Source of the DNA: CAWAQA01 sp963784065
Lineage (GTDB): Bacteria; Acidobacteriota; Vicinamibacteria; Vicinamibacterales; UBA2999
NCBI GenBank assembly: GCA_963784065.1
Contig: CAWAQA010000010.1
Location: 62,001-126,000 of the forward strand
Direction of reading: 5' to 3'
Length of the DNA stretch: 64,000 nt
Below, piece by piece: positions 45,492-54,543 of the stretch. The position numbers and the translations under genes are program-made. Position 1 is the stretch's first letter; the number at the start of each line of letters is the position of its first letter. Below the pieces are notes generated by a model. It saw nothing but the letters and a program-made list of their open reading frames with translations. It made no database searches and was not told the DNA's origin.

Positions 45492-46213
45492 ATGCGCGTA
45501 AGTCCGATGGTGTCGGCGGCAGTCATCCTCTTCCTTTCGGCCCCGGCTCTGGCGCAGGAATATGTCGAGTTCGTCAGTCGCGAGGATCGGTTCGGGGTCA
45601 CGTTCCCGGTGCAGCCGAAGGTGACCGAGACCACTTATATGTCGCAGTTCGGCGCCAGCCTGCCTGCGCGCGTCTACTCCGCCGAACCCGGCCGCGGCCG
45701 CTACGTCGTCACGGTGGTCGACTACAGCACCATCGAACCGCTCCTGACCGCCAAGGCGAAGTCGTGCCCCCCGGGCGCCGAAGCCTGCAGGGGCGGCGGG
45801 AGCTCGACCGGCGCCGGCTACTGGCGCGCCGACCTGGCGGGCGCGGTGATCTACGCCACCTGGCAGTTCATGCAGCGGAACGCCAAGGTCACTTACCTCG
45901 GGTGGAACAATGTCGACCTCGTCGAGGGGCACATGCTGTCGCTCGAAAACGCCGATCAGTCCCGCACCTCCGCCGCGGTCTACATGCACGAGAACCGGCT
46001 GTACATCCTGGAGGGAACCGTCCCCAAGGGTATCCGGCACCGGACTTTTTCCAGCAGTCGATCTCGTGGCTCGACGAGAACGGCAACGGCGTCCGCTATC
46101 AGACGCTGTATCACAACGGATTCACGAAGCCGCCGGTGGCAGGCCGCGGAGGGCGGGGGCAGGGTCCGGCGGCGCCTGGCGGTAACGCCGGCGACGCGGG
46201 TCAACCCCGATGA
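45492..46213 (+). CDS. Secreted protein of the three-paralogue family (copy 2), frameshifted
   Basis: ~239 residues. GGAGG precedes ATG 45492. Signal (VILFLSAPALAQ), EYVEFVSREDRFGVTFPVQP, VTETTYMSQFGASLPARVY, YVVTVVDYSTIEPLL, GYWRADLAGAVIYATW, LEGTVPKG; a missing base near 46030 shifts to YPAPDFFQQSISWLDENGNG and VRYQTLYHNGFTKPPVAGRG, ending in a short Gly/Pro tail at 46213. Copies 1 and 3 show the unbroken KGYPEPxLFQ. 43 bp upstream of the IorA-type gene, so probably in its operon, the only copy with such a link. Confidence 0.75.
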
Positions 46214-46256
46214 CGATGCATGGCCCCGGCAGCTCGATTCGTGAGGAGCGTGGAGA

Positions 46257-46754
46257 ATGAGCAGCATCACTTTCAAGGTCAATGGCGCCACGCACACGGT
46301 GGACGTCGAGCCTTCGACCCCATTGCTCTACATCCTCCGCAATGACATCGGCCTGCAGGGTCCGCGGTTCGGGTGCGGACTCGGCCAGTGCGGTGCATGC
46401 ACGGTGATCATCAACGGCGCGGCCGTGCGGTCGTGCGTGACGCCGTGCTCCGCCGTCAAAGGCGAGATCACCACGCTCGAAGGGCTGGCGAAGGATGGCA
46501 CCCTCCATCCGATCCAGCAGGCGTGGATTGACGAGCAGGTCCCGCAGTGCGGCTTCTGTCAGAACGGGCAGATCATGACGGCCAAGGTGCTGCTGGATCG
46601 CACGCCGCATCCGACCGACGCGGAGATTCGTGAGGGGATGGCCCGGACGCTCTGTCGGTGCATGACGTATTACCGCATTCAGGCCGCCATCAAGCGGGCC
46701 GCGACCGCCATGAACACGGCCGCGGCGGCCTCGGATTCCGAGGTGATCGCATGA
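46257..46754 (+). CDS. [2Fe-2S]-binding subunit of a periplasmic molybdenum hydroxylase (IorA-like)
   Basis: 165 residues. Plant-type [2Fe-2S] motif C40-C45-C48...C60 (GCGLGQCGACTV) and second cluster C98-C101...C133-C135 (QCGFCQNGQIM, TLCRCMTYYRI), the usual xanthine dehydrogenase small-subunit layout. Passes electrons from the molybdenum subunit. No own signal, as expected if carried through Tat by its partner. GTGAGGAGCGTGGAG precedes ATG 46257. Overlaps the next gene by 4 bp (ATGA). Confidence 0.9.
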   Translation: MSSITFKVNGATHTVDVEPSTPLLYILRNDIGLQGPRFGCGLGQCGACTVIINGAAVRSCVTPCSAVKGEITTLEGLAKDGTLHPIQQAWIDEQVPQCGFCQNGQIMTAKVLLDRTPHPTDAEIREGMARTLCRCMTYYRIQAAIKRAATAMNTAAAASDSEVIA

Positions 46755-49132
46755 CGACCTTCACCAACGTTCCGAAGCAGGTCGAAGAACTGCTCGAGCA
46801 AGGCCACGGGACCTCCCGCCGGAACTTCCTCAAGGGGTCGGGCCTGCTCGTGGTCAGCTTCGGCGCCGCCGCGCTGACGCAGGTCAATCCGTTCAGCGCC
46901 GAGGCGAGCGCCCAGGCCGCCGCTGGTCCCTATCCCCTCGTCAATTTCCGGCAGCTCGATTCCTGGATCGTCGTCCACGAGGACAGCACGGCCACGTTCT
47001 ATGTCGGGAAGACGGATGGGGGACAGGGAACAGGAACAGCCTTCCGGCAGATGATGTCCGATGAGCTGGACATCGCATACGACAAGACCTCGCTCATCAT
47101 GGGGCGGACGGACATCACCGTCGATCAGGGCGGATCGGGCGGTTCGGATGCCATTCAGGTCGATGGCTGGCCCGTGCGGCGTGTGGCGGCGGAAGCTCGC
47201 CGCGTCCTGCTGGAGCTTGCATCGGCGCGGTTTGCGGTGCCGGTCGATCAGCTCGCGGTCAACGAGGGCGTGATCGCCGTGAAAGCCGACCCGTCGAGAA
47301 AAGCGACCTACGGCGAGTTGATCGGCGGCCGACGGTTCAACGTCGCGCTGACGGGAGACAACATCAACGCGACCACCGGTCAGGCAAAGGTCAAGGCGGT
47401 GCAGGACTTCAAGATCATCGGCCAGCCGCTGCAGCGTTATGACATTCCGCCCAAGGTGGACGGCACCTTGAAATGGGCGGTGGGCGCCACCGTTCCGGGG
47501 ATGGTGCATGCGCGCAACGTGCGGCCGCCGGTCGCCGGCGCCAAACTGATCAGCATCGACGAGGCTTCCGTCCGCAAGCTTCCCGGATTCATCAGAGTCG
47601 TGAGCAAGGGCAACTACGTTGCGGTCGTGTGCGAGCGGGAAGAGCAGGCGATCACGGCGGCCAGGCAGCTCAAAGTCAATTGGCAGAAGCCCGCGACGGC
47701 GCCGTTCCCGAACTCGGAAGACCTCTATAAGTACATCCGCAGCGCGACCCCGACGTCGGGCTCGGAGCCGAACGTGGCCGGGAACCCCGATGCGGCGCTG
47801 GCCAGCGCGGCGACGGTGATTGAAGCCGACTACGAATTCCCGTTCCAGGGCCACACGGCGATCGGTCCGGCCCACGCCATGGCCGATCCGTCGAACGACC
47901 AGATGACGATCTGGTCCAACGACATGAAGTCCTACGGTCTGCGCACCAGCGTCGCCGAGTTTCTCGGGATGCCGGTCGACCGCGTGCGTGTCATGTATAT
48001 GGACGGACCGCAGCTATACGGCCGCACCGCTGCCGACGATGCGGGGTTCGAGGCGGCGTTCCTGGCCAAGGAGCTCGGACGGCCGGTTCGGGTGCAGTGG
48101 ATGAGGCACGAGGAAACTGCCTGGGATACCAAGGGACCGGCGTATACGTTCAAGATCCGCGGCGGACTGGATGCCCAGGGCAACCTGACTGCGCTCGACT
48201 ACAACGCTCGAGCGGTTGACTACAATCACCTCGGGTACAACGAGGCCGACACCGTCCTCATCGCCCAGCTGATGGGCATCAGGCGATCGCCGCCTGCGCC
48301 CGGCGCTGCGGCGTCACCGTCGGAGCTGTACGCCATCCCCAACCGGCGCAGGGTCGCCCAGGTCGTGAGCCTGCCGCTCGTGTGGGAGACGCCGCTTCGC
48401 ACCGGCAACCTGCGCGATCCCAACGGCCCGCAGGTAACCTTCGCCGGCGAGTCCTTCATCGACGAGCTCGCGGCGGCGGCGAAGGCCGATCCGGTCGCGT
48501 TTCGCATGAAGCTGCTGACGGGGAGCACGAACGACGACACCCAGTTCAGACGCGCCCGCTCCATTGCCGTCGTCAAGGCGGTGGCGGAGGCGTACGGCTG
48601 GGACCCGCGTCCGTCGCCGCGGCCGCTGGGCACGGGGACGATCCTCACCGGGCGCGGCGTCGCCTACTGCTTCCGCAACCAGACGGTCATCGCGGAGATC
48701 GCCGAGGTGGAGGTCAATCGCGAAACCGGCCATGTGTGGGTGAAGCGGATCGTCTGCGCGCACGACTGCGGGCTCGTCATCAACCCCGAAGGCCTGCGCC
48801 GCACCCTCGAGGGCAATCTGCTCTATGGCATGAGCCGCGCGCTGCACGAGGAAGTGCGGTTCGACAACGAGAAGGTCACGAGCGTGGATTGGAACTCGCA
48901 TCCCACGCTGACGCACGCGGACGCGCCGGCACAGATCGACATCGTGCTCGTCAACGGCGATCCCAATCCGAAGCGGCCCGATCTGCCTCACTATGGCGCC
49001 GGCGAAGCGGCGTGCCGGCCGACGGTTGCGGCGGTGGCCAATGCGATCTTCGACGCGACCGGCGTTCGTCTCCGGCGGGTGCCGTTCCGCGACGCGCGCG
49101 TGCTCGCCGCGCTCAAAGCCGCACGCGTGTAG
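46751..49132 (+). CDS. Molybdopterin-binding subunit of an isoquinoline 1-oxidoreductase-type hydroxylase (IorB-like), Tat-exported
   Basis: 793 residues, intact. ATG 46751 overlaps the previous stop. Tat signal SRRNFLKGSGLLVVSFGAAA at ~23-42. Xanthine dehydrogenase family blocks: VGKTDGGQGTGTAFRQMMSD, GSGGSDAIQVDGWPVRRVAA, IIGQPLQRYDIPPKVDGTLK, YEFPFQGHTAIGPAHAMADP, LRTGNLRDPNGPQVTFAGES, VCAHDCGLVINPEGLRRTLE and the C-terminal HYGAGEAACRPTVAAVANA with the Glu matching the catalytic one. Hydroxylates N-heterocycles or aldehydes using water. Usually works with a cytochrome c acceptor, not adjacent here. Confidence 0.9.
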   Translation: MTTFTNVPKQVEELLEQGHGTSRRNFLKGSGLLVVSFGAAALTQVNPFSAEASAQAAAGPYPLVNFRQLDSWIVVHEDSTATFYVGKTDGGQGTGTAFRQMMSDELDIAYDKTSLIMGRTDITVDQGGSGGSDAIQVDGWPVRRVAAEARRVLLELASARFAVPVDQLAVNEGVIAVKADPSRKATYGELIGGRRFNVALTGDNINATTGQAKVKAVQDFKIIGQPLQRYDIPPKVDGTLKWAVGATVPGMVHARNVRPPVAGAKLISIDEASVRKLPGFIRVVSKGNYVAVVCEREEQAITAARQLKVNWQKPATAPFPNSEDLYKYIRSATPTSGSEPNVAGNPDAALASAATVIEADYEFPFQGHTAIGPAHAMADPSNDQMTIWSNDMKSYGLRTSVAEFLGMPVDRVRVMYMDGPQLYGRTAADDAGFEAAFLAKELGRPVRVQWMRHEETAWDTKGPAYTFKIRGGLDAQGNLTALDYNARAVDYNHLGYNEADTVLIAQLMGIRRSPPAPGAAASPSELYAIPNRRRVAQVVSLPLVWETPLRTGNLRDPNGPQVTFAGESFIDELAAAAKADPVAFRMKLLTGSTNDDTQFRRARSIAVVKAVAEAYGWDPRPSPRPLGTGTILTGRGVAYCFRNQTVIAEIAEVEVNRETGHVWVKRIVCAHDCGLVINPEGLRRTLEGNLLYGMSRALHEEVRFDNEKVTSVDWNSHPTLTHADAPAQIDIVLVNGDPNPKRPDLPHYGAGEAACRPTVAAVANAIFDATGVRLRRVPFRDARVLAALKAARV

Positions 49133-49339
49133 CGGCGGTCGATGGCACTTGTGTGCCGACGTAAGGCCGACCTGTATTGATTCGGATGCGGCCGGCCCGC
49201 GTTTCTCGTGGACGGACGCGCCGGCGCGGACCGCGTGGAGCGGTGCCGGCCGGCCCAGCTGACGCTGGCGGCGCGAAGAATTCGCGATGCCGCGTGCCGT
49301 TTTCTGGCATAGTGTGGGGCCGCAGTGGAGGGACATGTC

Positions 49340-50275
49340 ATGCGTATGGCCGCATTCGTTATAGCGTTGGTACTAACGGCGTCGGGGCCCGCAGCCGCCC
49401 AGGAATGGGATGAGTACGTCAACACGCAGGATGGCTTCAAGGTGCTCTTTCCCGGTAAGCCGACCGTGACGGAGACGACCTGGATGTCGCAGCTGGGTTA
49501 CAAGCTTCCCGGGCGCGTGTACAGCGCCACCAAGGGTCAGGAGCGCTATTCCGTCACCATGATCGATTACACGAGCATGGAGCAGCAGGGCATCGAGCGC
49601 GCCAAGAACTGCCCCCCCGGAAATGCGAACTGCCGCCCGAACGCGCCGCCCGCGCTCGGTCCCGGGTACTGGGCCCACGATGAGCGAGGGGCGATCGTGT
49701 TTGCGACGAAAAAGCTCCTTCAGCGTGACGCGAAGCTGACCGAGCTCGCCTGGGAATGGCAGGACATGGTCGAGGGTCACGTCGTCCAGCTGACGAACAA
49801 CGCCGATCAGTCGCGGACCTTCGCCTGGATCACGATGCACGAGCAGAAACTGTTCATCCTCGAAGGCACGGTGCCGAAGGGATACCCCGAGCCCGGTTTG
49901 TTCCAGCAGTCGTGGGGGTGGGTTGACAAGGACGGCAACGGCATCCGTTACCAGATGGTCTACTCGAACTCCTACCACGGGATGCGCGTCTACCCGGTGC
50001 CGGCTGTCGGTGGCGGAGGTCGCGGCCGTGGCGCTGGCGCTGGAGGCGCGGCGGCCGGCGCGCCGCTGCAGCCCCCGCGGCGCCTGCAGGCAGATAAGTC
50101 GCGGGCGACCGGTTCCACCGGAGCCGTTGACGCGAATACCGAGGCGGGACGTCGTCCCGCCTCGCCTCCAGCCCCACTGCAATTCTCCGCTCACCCGTCT
50201 TCGTTGCGGCGGACTTCAGGTCCGCCTGGGCCGGCTTCAGCCGGCCCCTACGAGCGCGGCGTCTCGAGCGGGTGA
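49340..50275 (+). CDS. Secreted protein of the three-paralogue family (copy 3), C-terminus probably shifted
   Basis: Read as 311 residues. ATG 49340 (GTGGAGGGACATGTC upstream) starts the signal (VIALVLTASGPAAAQEWDEY). Core: VNTQDGFKVLFPGKPTVTET, LGYKLPGRVYSATKGQERYS, MIDYTSMEQQGIERAKNC, GPGYWAHDERGAIVFATK, LEGTVPKGYPEPGLFQQSW and DKDGNGIRYQMVYSNSYHG. After a Gly-rich tail the frame runs ~70 residues into repeats; the next frame reads AAAAPAAPAGR and stops at 50097, which fits the short tails of copies 1 and 2. A shift near 50055 is therefore likely. 207 bp downstream of the IorB-like gene. Confidence 0.7.
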   Translation: MRMAAFVIALVLTASGPAAAQEWDEYVNTQDGFKVLFPGKPTVTETTWMSQLGYKLPGRVYSATKGQERYSVTMIDYTSMEQQGIERAKNCPPGNANCRPNAPPALGPGYWAHDERGAIVFATKKLLQRDAKLTELAWEWQDMVEGHVVQLTNNADQSRTFAWITMHEQKLFILEGTVPKGYPEPGLFQQSWGWVDKDGNGIRYQMVYSNSYHGMRVYPVPAVGGGGRGRGAGAGGAAAGAPLQPPRRLQADKSRATGSTGAVDANTEAGRRPASPPAPLQFSAHPSSLRRTSGPPGPASAGPYERGVSSG

Positions 50276-50363
50276 CCTGGGACCGGCTACAGCCGGCGCA
50301 TTTGGAGCCGACGCCGGCCGCTCTCCCGGTGTTCGTAGAGGCGGACCTTCAGGTCCGCCTGCG
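50219..50363. repeat. Palindromic repeats, two types
   Basis: GGGCCGGCTTCAGCCGGCCCCTACGA at 50228-50253 and GTAGAGGCGGACCTTCAGGTCCGCCT at 50336-50361, with a third partial element GGCGGACTTCAGGTCCGCC at 50210-50227. The second one lies inside the 3' end of the cytochrome frame. Confidence 0.8.
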
Positions 50364-50695
50364 ACTTCTTCTGTTGTGCCTGGAGGTAGTCGACGATCAG
50401 CCTGACGGCATCGTCGCTGACGGCGTTCGCCGACACGGGAGGCATCTCGCCGCGCCCTTCGCGAACGATCGCGAGCACCTCGTCGAGCGTTCTCTCGAGC
50501 GGCACGAGCGGTGGCGCGACGTTCCCACGCCCTTCCGGCCCGTGACAGACGCCGCAGTTGCGGTCGTAGGGCGCCTTCCCGGCATGGTCGGCGGATTGCG
50601 CCGCCGCGGGTAAGAGCGCCTGTCATCAGTGCCGTGGCCATGAGCACCGCACGGAAGCGTCGGACGCTCGACTCCCGCCCGGCATTCCGGGTCAT
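50287..50695 (-). CDS. Monohaem cytochrome c, partner of the upstream PQQ dehydrogenase, frameshifted
   Basis: ~135 residues. ATG 50695 overlaps the dehydrogenase stop (ATGA). Signal part SSVRRFRAVLMATALMTGAL; after a shift near 50610 the frame reads APYDRNCGVCHGPEGRGNVA (haem CGVCH), LERTLDEVLAIVREGRGEMP (probable Met ligand) and DDAVRLIVDYLQAQQKK. The last ~20 residues, ADLKVRLYEHRESG and on, are encoded by the palindromic repeat, so the native end is probably at or near QQKK. Same gene order as 36462/36465. Confidence 0.8.
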
Positions 50696-52604
50696 CGCGT
50701 CGCGGCGGCCTTTTCGTTCACCGCAAACGCGAGCAGTGCGTTGTCCGTACCAGCCCCCGTGGCCACGACGATGAACTGCCGGCCGCTGCGCGTGCGATAC
50801 GTCATCGGGTTGGCAACGTTGTTGTACGGGATCTTGGCCCGCCAGACCTCGCGGCCGGTGCGTTTGTCGAACGCGTAGAAGTAGCCGTCGCCGCCGCCGA
50901 GGAACACGAAACCGCCCCTGGTGACGAGCGAGCCGCCGCGGTTGTTCGTCGAGCCGAGGCGGTCGGGGAGCTTGAGACCCTTGAGCAGGGGATGGTTGCG
51001 CAGCGACGGGTTGCCTTCGCCGAGCGGCGACTGCCACGCGATCTCGCCACGGTTCAAGTCGATCGCGGTCAGGATCGAGTAGGGCGGTGAGATCAGCGGC
51101 AGACCGCCGGGCAGCGTGGGAGCGGAGCGGGCGTAGTTGGCGCCCTCGGGACCGGCGCCCTTCTCGGCGACCGGATTGCGCCCGCCCGAGTTGAGGCCGA
51201 TGGAGTGATTGGCCCGGACGTACAGGTAGCCAAGCTCCGGGTCGAACGAGGCGCCGCCCCAGTTGGCGCCGCCGTACAGCTCCGGGACGCTGCAGCGTCC
51301 CGTCGAGCACGGGCGGCTGATACAGCGGGCCGATGCGGTACTTCTTCATCACTTCCTGCGCCATCGCCTTGATCTCCGGCGTCAGGTTGTTCGCGTCGTC
51401 GAGCGAGACGCCCTGGCCGACAAAGGCGGGCGGCTTCGATGGGAAAGGGCTGCGTCGGATACACCTTCTCACCGGGAATGTCGGTGTCGGTCGGCACCGC
51501 GCGCTCCTCGATGGGCCAGATGGGCGTGCCGGTGACGCGATCGAAGACGAACGTGAAGCCCTGTTTCGTGATCTGCGCAACCGCGTCGATCCGCTTGCCG
51601 TTCACGGTGATCGTCACGAGGTTCGGCTGCGTGGGCACGTCGTAATCCCAGATGCCGTGGTGCACGGTCTGGAAGTGCCACTTCACCTTGCCGGTTGCCG
51701 CGTCGAGACACACGAGCGATTCAGCGTACAGGTTTGCCCCGGGACGCGTGCCGCCGTAGTAGTCGTTGTTCGGCGTGCTCGTCGGGACGTACAGCAGTCC
51801 GCGCGCCTCGTCGAGCGCCATGGGCGCCCAGGCGTTGGCGTGGCTGCCGTTGCGCCACGACTCGTTTTCCCAGGTGGCGGCCGCCGGGTCGTCAGCCGAC
51901 TGCGGGATGATCGAGAACGTCCACCGCGGCTCGCCCGTGCGCGCGTCGAAGGCGCGCACTTCGCCCACTTCCTCCCGGCCGATCAGCCGATCGGGAATCT
52001 GGCTGCCGAGAATGATCAGGTCCTTGTAGATCGTCGGCGGCGAGCTCTGCGAGATGTGCGGTCCTTCAGTGAGCGGCAGGAAGCCGTTGGCGGCGAACGA
52101 CGGCACGGGCTTTCCCGTGCGCGCATCGAGGGAGACCAGCCGGTGACGGCTGTTCATGACAATGCGGAGCTGGTTGCCGTCGCGCCAGAACGCGGGCCCG
52201 CGGTGCTTGAAGCCGCTGCCCGACAGCACCTGCCCGAGCTTGTAGGCTTCGCCATCGAACCGCCACAGCTCTTTTCCCGTCTCCGCGTCCAGCGCCGCGA
52301 TGCTGTTGTACGGCGTCGTGACGTAGAGCACGCCGTCAATCATCAGCGGCGTGCTCTCGAAGAAGCCGGGAATCGTCTTGTACTCGTCGAGCGGCGTTTC
52401 CCAGTGCTTCCACTGCCACGCGAGCTCGAGCCGCCCCAGGTTGTCGGCGTTGATGTCGGTGAGCGGCGTGTACTTCATGCCGCCGGGATCGCCTCCCCAA
52501 TGCAGCCATTCGACCTGCCCGGTGGATCCAGCCCTCTGGGCCTGAGACACGGATGCAGAGAGCGCGGCGACGACGAACAGAGCCAGCGATGCACGGCGGA
52601 TCAT
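50692..52604 (-). CDS. PQQ-dependent dehydrogenase (glucose/quinate-type quinoprotein), two frameshifts
   Basis: ~637 residues. CGAAAGGCAACCGC precedes ATG 52604. Signal (SLALFVVAALSASVSQAQ). EWLHWGGDPGGMKYTPLTDI, FFESTPLMIDGVLYVTTPYN, PRWTFSIIPQSADDPAAATW, LVCLDAATGKVKWHFQTVHH, GIWDYDVPTQPNLVTITVNG and FVFDRVTGTPIWPIEERAVP. Shifts near 51440 and 51285 lead to PPAFVGQGVSLDDANNLTPE, then DPELGYLYVRANHSIGLNSG, NRGEIAWQSPLGEGNPSLRN, RTGREVWRAKIPYNNVANPM and FIVVATGAGTDNALL to 50692. Same class as 38247-40202. Substrate unknown; donates to the coupled cytochrome. Confidence 0.8.
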
Positions 52605-52721
52605 GCGGTTGCCTTTCGACACGAAATTCTACACGGACACCCGGAGCGTCGACGTCTGTCCAGTGTTGCACACCTGACACTCACCCGTTCAGGGACGTTT
52701 CGCCGCACACGGAAGCCTCTT

Positions 52722-53105
52722 TCAGCGCAGTCGCGGTTCCGACATCAGCGCCAGCGTGTTGCCCTCGGTGTCGTGAAAGTCCGCCAGCCAGACCTCCCGA
52801 TCCGCCAGCGTGGCGATCTTGTGTGGCGGCGTGACGAAGGCGACGCCGCGCGACGCCAGCGTGTCGTGCATCTGCCGGATGTCGTCAACCGCGAAGTAGA
52901 GGACCGACCCGGGGTGATCGAAGCCCGGCTCGGGAGTGGAGAGCATCAGCCGCACCCCATTACAGTCGAAGAAGGCGAGGCGTGGCGGCACCGCAAACAG
53001 GAAGGGCAGGCCGAGGGTGTCGCGGTAGAAGCCCACCGCGCGCTCCACGTCATGCGTCCGCATCGATATCTGGTGGATGCGTGACAGCCCGGGTGCCAGT
53101 GTCAT
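52722..53105 (-). CDS. VOC-family (glyoxalase/dioxygenase-like) protein
   Basis: 127 residues, single-domain length. GLSRIHQISMRTHDVERAVG, FYRDTLGLPFLFAVPPRLAF, DCNGVRLMLSTPEPGF, YFAVDDIRQMHDTLASRGVA, and WLADFHDTEGNTLALMSE are the paired beta-alpha-beta-beta-beta modules. Potential metal ligands are H12 (IHQIS) and E in DTEGN. No signal peptide, cytoplasmic. Function cannot be narrowed. Divergent from the cupin gene. Confidence 0.85.
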   Translation of the reverse strand: MTLAPGLSRIHQISMRTHDVERAVGFYRDTLGLPFLFAVPPRLAFFDCNGVRLMLSTPEPGFDHPGSVLYFAVDDIRQMHDTLASRGVAFVTPPHKIATLADREVWLADFHDTEGNTLALMSEPRLR

Positions 53106-53245
53106 AGCGTCCTCCCGCAGATAGGCAGATAGATAGTCGTTCCTTGTGATTGCGGATGAGAGGGGGCGGGGCGCCTCGCTGCCGTTGTGGTATATGGTGA
53201 ATCGCGCTCTCCGCCGTCAGCAAATCCCGGTCGAGGAGGAAGGTC

Positions 53246-53870
53246 ATGAAGAGACTTATCCGGGGTGTCCTGCCAGTTCTGCTCGCGTTCCCTGTGTGGC
53301 AGAGCGTGGCGTCCGCCCAGAACGGTGCGGCGCCGACGATCGCCTTCGATATCACCAAAGCCGAAATCGACAACGTGCTCAAGAATGCGCCGCCGAACCC
53401 GCCCGACCGTCAGCTTCGCGTCGTGGACATGGGCAAGTACAACCTCGGCGTCGGGATCATCCATCGCGGCCCGACCAACGACAAGCCTGGCGCCCCGATT
53501 CCGGTGATCTACCACGACTACACACCCGAGACCTACATCATTGTCTCCGGATCGGGCGTCCTCACGACCGGCGGCGTGATCGAGAACAAGCGCGCGAGCA
53601 CCGGTGTTCCCAACGTGATGAACGGCCCGAGCGGCAACGGCACGGCCGGCAACGGCGCGTACAGCCGCGTCGTCCGCGAGGGTGACATCATCATCATCCC
53701 GAACAATGTCGCGCACGGGTGGAGCCGAGATCACGGACCACGTCACGTACCTTGACGTCCGGCCGGATCCCGACCGCGTGTTGCCGGCGGGCTATGTCTA
53801 TCCGCTGCTGCTGAAGAACGTGCCGACGCCGGTCCCGGCGGCGCCTGCGGCGGGAAGCCCGCAGAATTGA
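53246..53870 (+). CDS. Secreted cupin-domain protein, one frameshift
   Basis: ~208 residues. GAGGAGGAAGGTC precedes ATG 53246. Signal peptide ends VASAQNG. LRVVDMGKYNLGVGIIHRGP, IPVIYHDYTPETYIIVSGSG and YSRVVREGDIIIIPNNVAHG with H in the second cupin motif. One extra base near 53725 moves the frame to ITDHVTYLDVRPDPDRVLPA and GYVYPLLLKNVPTPVPAAP, stop at 53870. Metal-binding exported beta-barrel of unknown activity. Confidence 0.75.
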
Positions 53871-53934
53871 TGGCGTGACCGATGTCGTCGGAAGGTGTCT
53901 GAGGCGCTCCACACGGAGGTGTGGCCGCAGGCCC

Positions 53935-54210
53935 CTAGCCTCCCCCGACCTTGCGCGGCGTGCGCACCTTCTGAAGAAAGCCACGCGCCGTCGCGGCCCG
54001 CCACGGCTGCTGCGTCTGGTGCTTCGGCGCTTTCACCGGCGCCACTGCGGCGGCGTCAGGCGAGGGCTCGGGAGCCTCGGCGACGGCCTTGGCGTGAGCG
54101 GCACGGGCTTCAGTCTCGTCCTTGTCGAGACAGCACTGCTTGTACTTGCGGCCTGACCCGCACGAGCACGGTTCGTTGCGCCCTGGTCGCGCGGCCTTCG
54201 TCATACTCAT
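53935..54210 (-). CDS. SEC-C motif zinc-binding protein
   Basis: 91 residues. ATG 54210 (AAAGGCTCAAGG upstream) or ATG 54204. The N-terminus holds RNEPCSCGSGRKYKQCCLDK, the SEC-C zinc motif C-x-C-x8-C-C as at the end of SecA; the rest is a low-complexity Ala/Glu/Pro tract and a basic tail (WRAATARGFLQKVRTPRK). Similar small proteins are common and their role is unknown; a protein- or ribosome-binding zinc knuckle is plausible. Confidence 0.8.
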   Translation of the reverse strand: MSMTKAARPGRNEPCSCGSGRKYKQCCLDKDETEARAAHAKAVAEAPEPSPDAAAVAPVKAPKHQTQQPWRAATARGFLQKVRTPRKVGGG

Positions 54211-54543
54211 CCTTGAGCCTTTCTTGTGTGTGGTTTGTCCGCTTTCCACTGGCCAGCGCCATGACGAGAAAGCTGGATCAAGCTGCCGGGGGACGCCGCG
54301 GCAGAGGTGGCATGTGGCAACGTCTCCATCATACGACGCGGGCCTGCGGCTAATGACCGCATGCTCGCCGAGGGCGCGCTGATGCGGACGCGCCTAGGAT
54401 GGCAATCACACGTGTTCGCGAGGCGGGTGCCGAAGGCCGGCCCTCTGCTTGGGCTTCCGTGGCTTCCGGCTTCAGCCGGAAGAGCGGCCGCCTTTCGGCC
54501 TCTGCGAATACGCGACTCCAGGATTCAGTTGATGGACAGCCGT
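54211..54543. other. 333-bp region with one palindromic repeat, no gene seen
   Basis: GTGGCTTCCGGCTTCAGCCGGAAG at 54460-54483 lies between SEC-C and the phosphorylase stop. Short open frames are not supported by an RBS or a family. Confidence 0.6.

Noticed and set aside
51333..53084. 583-codon plus-strand frame opposite the second PQQ dehydrogenase and VOC gene
   Set aside because: Antisense of coding DNA in a GC-rich genome; no family features or RBS.
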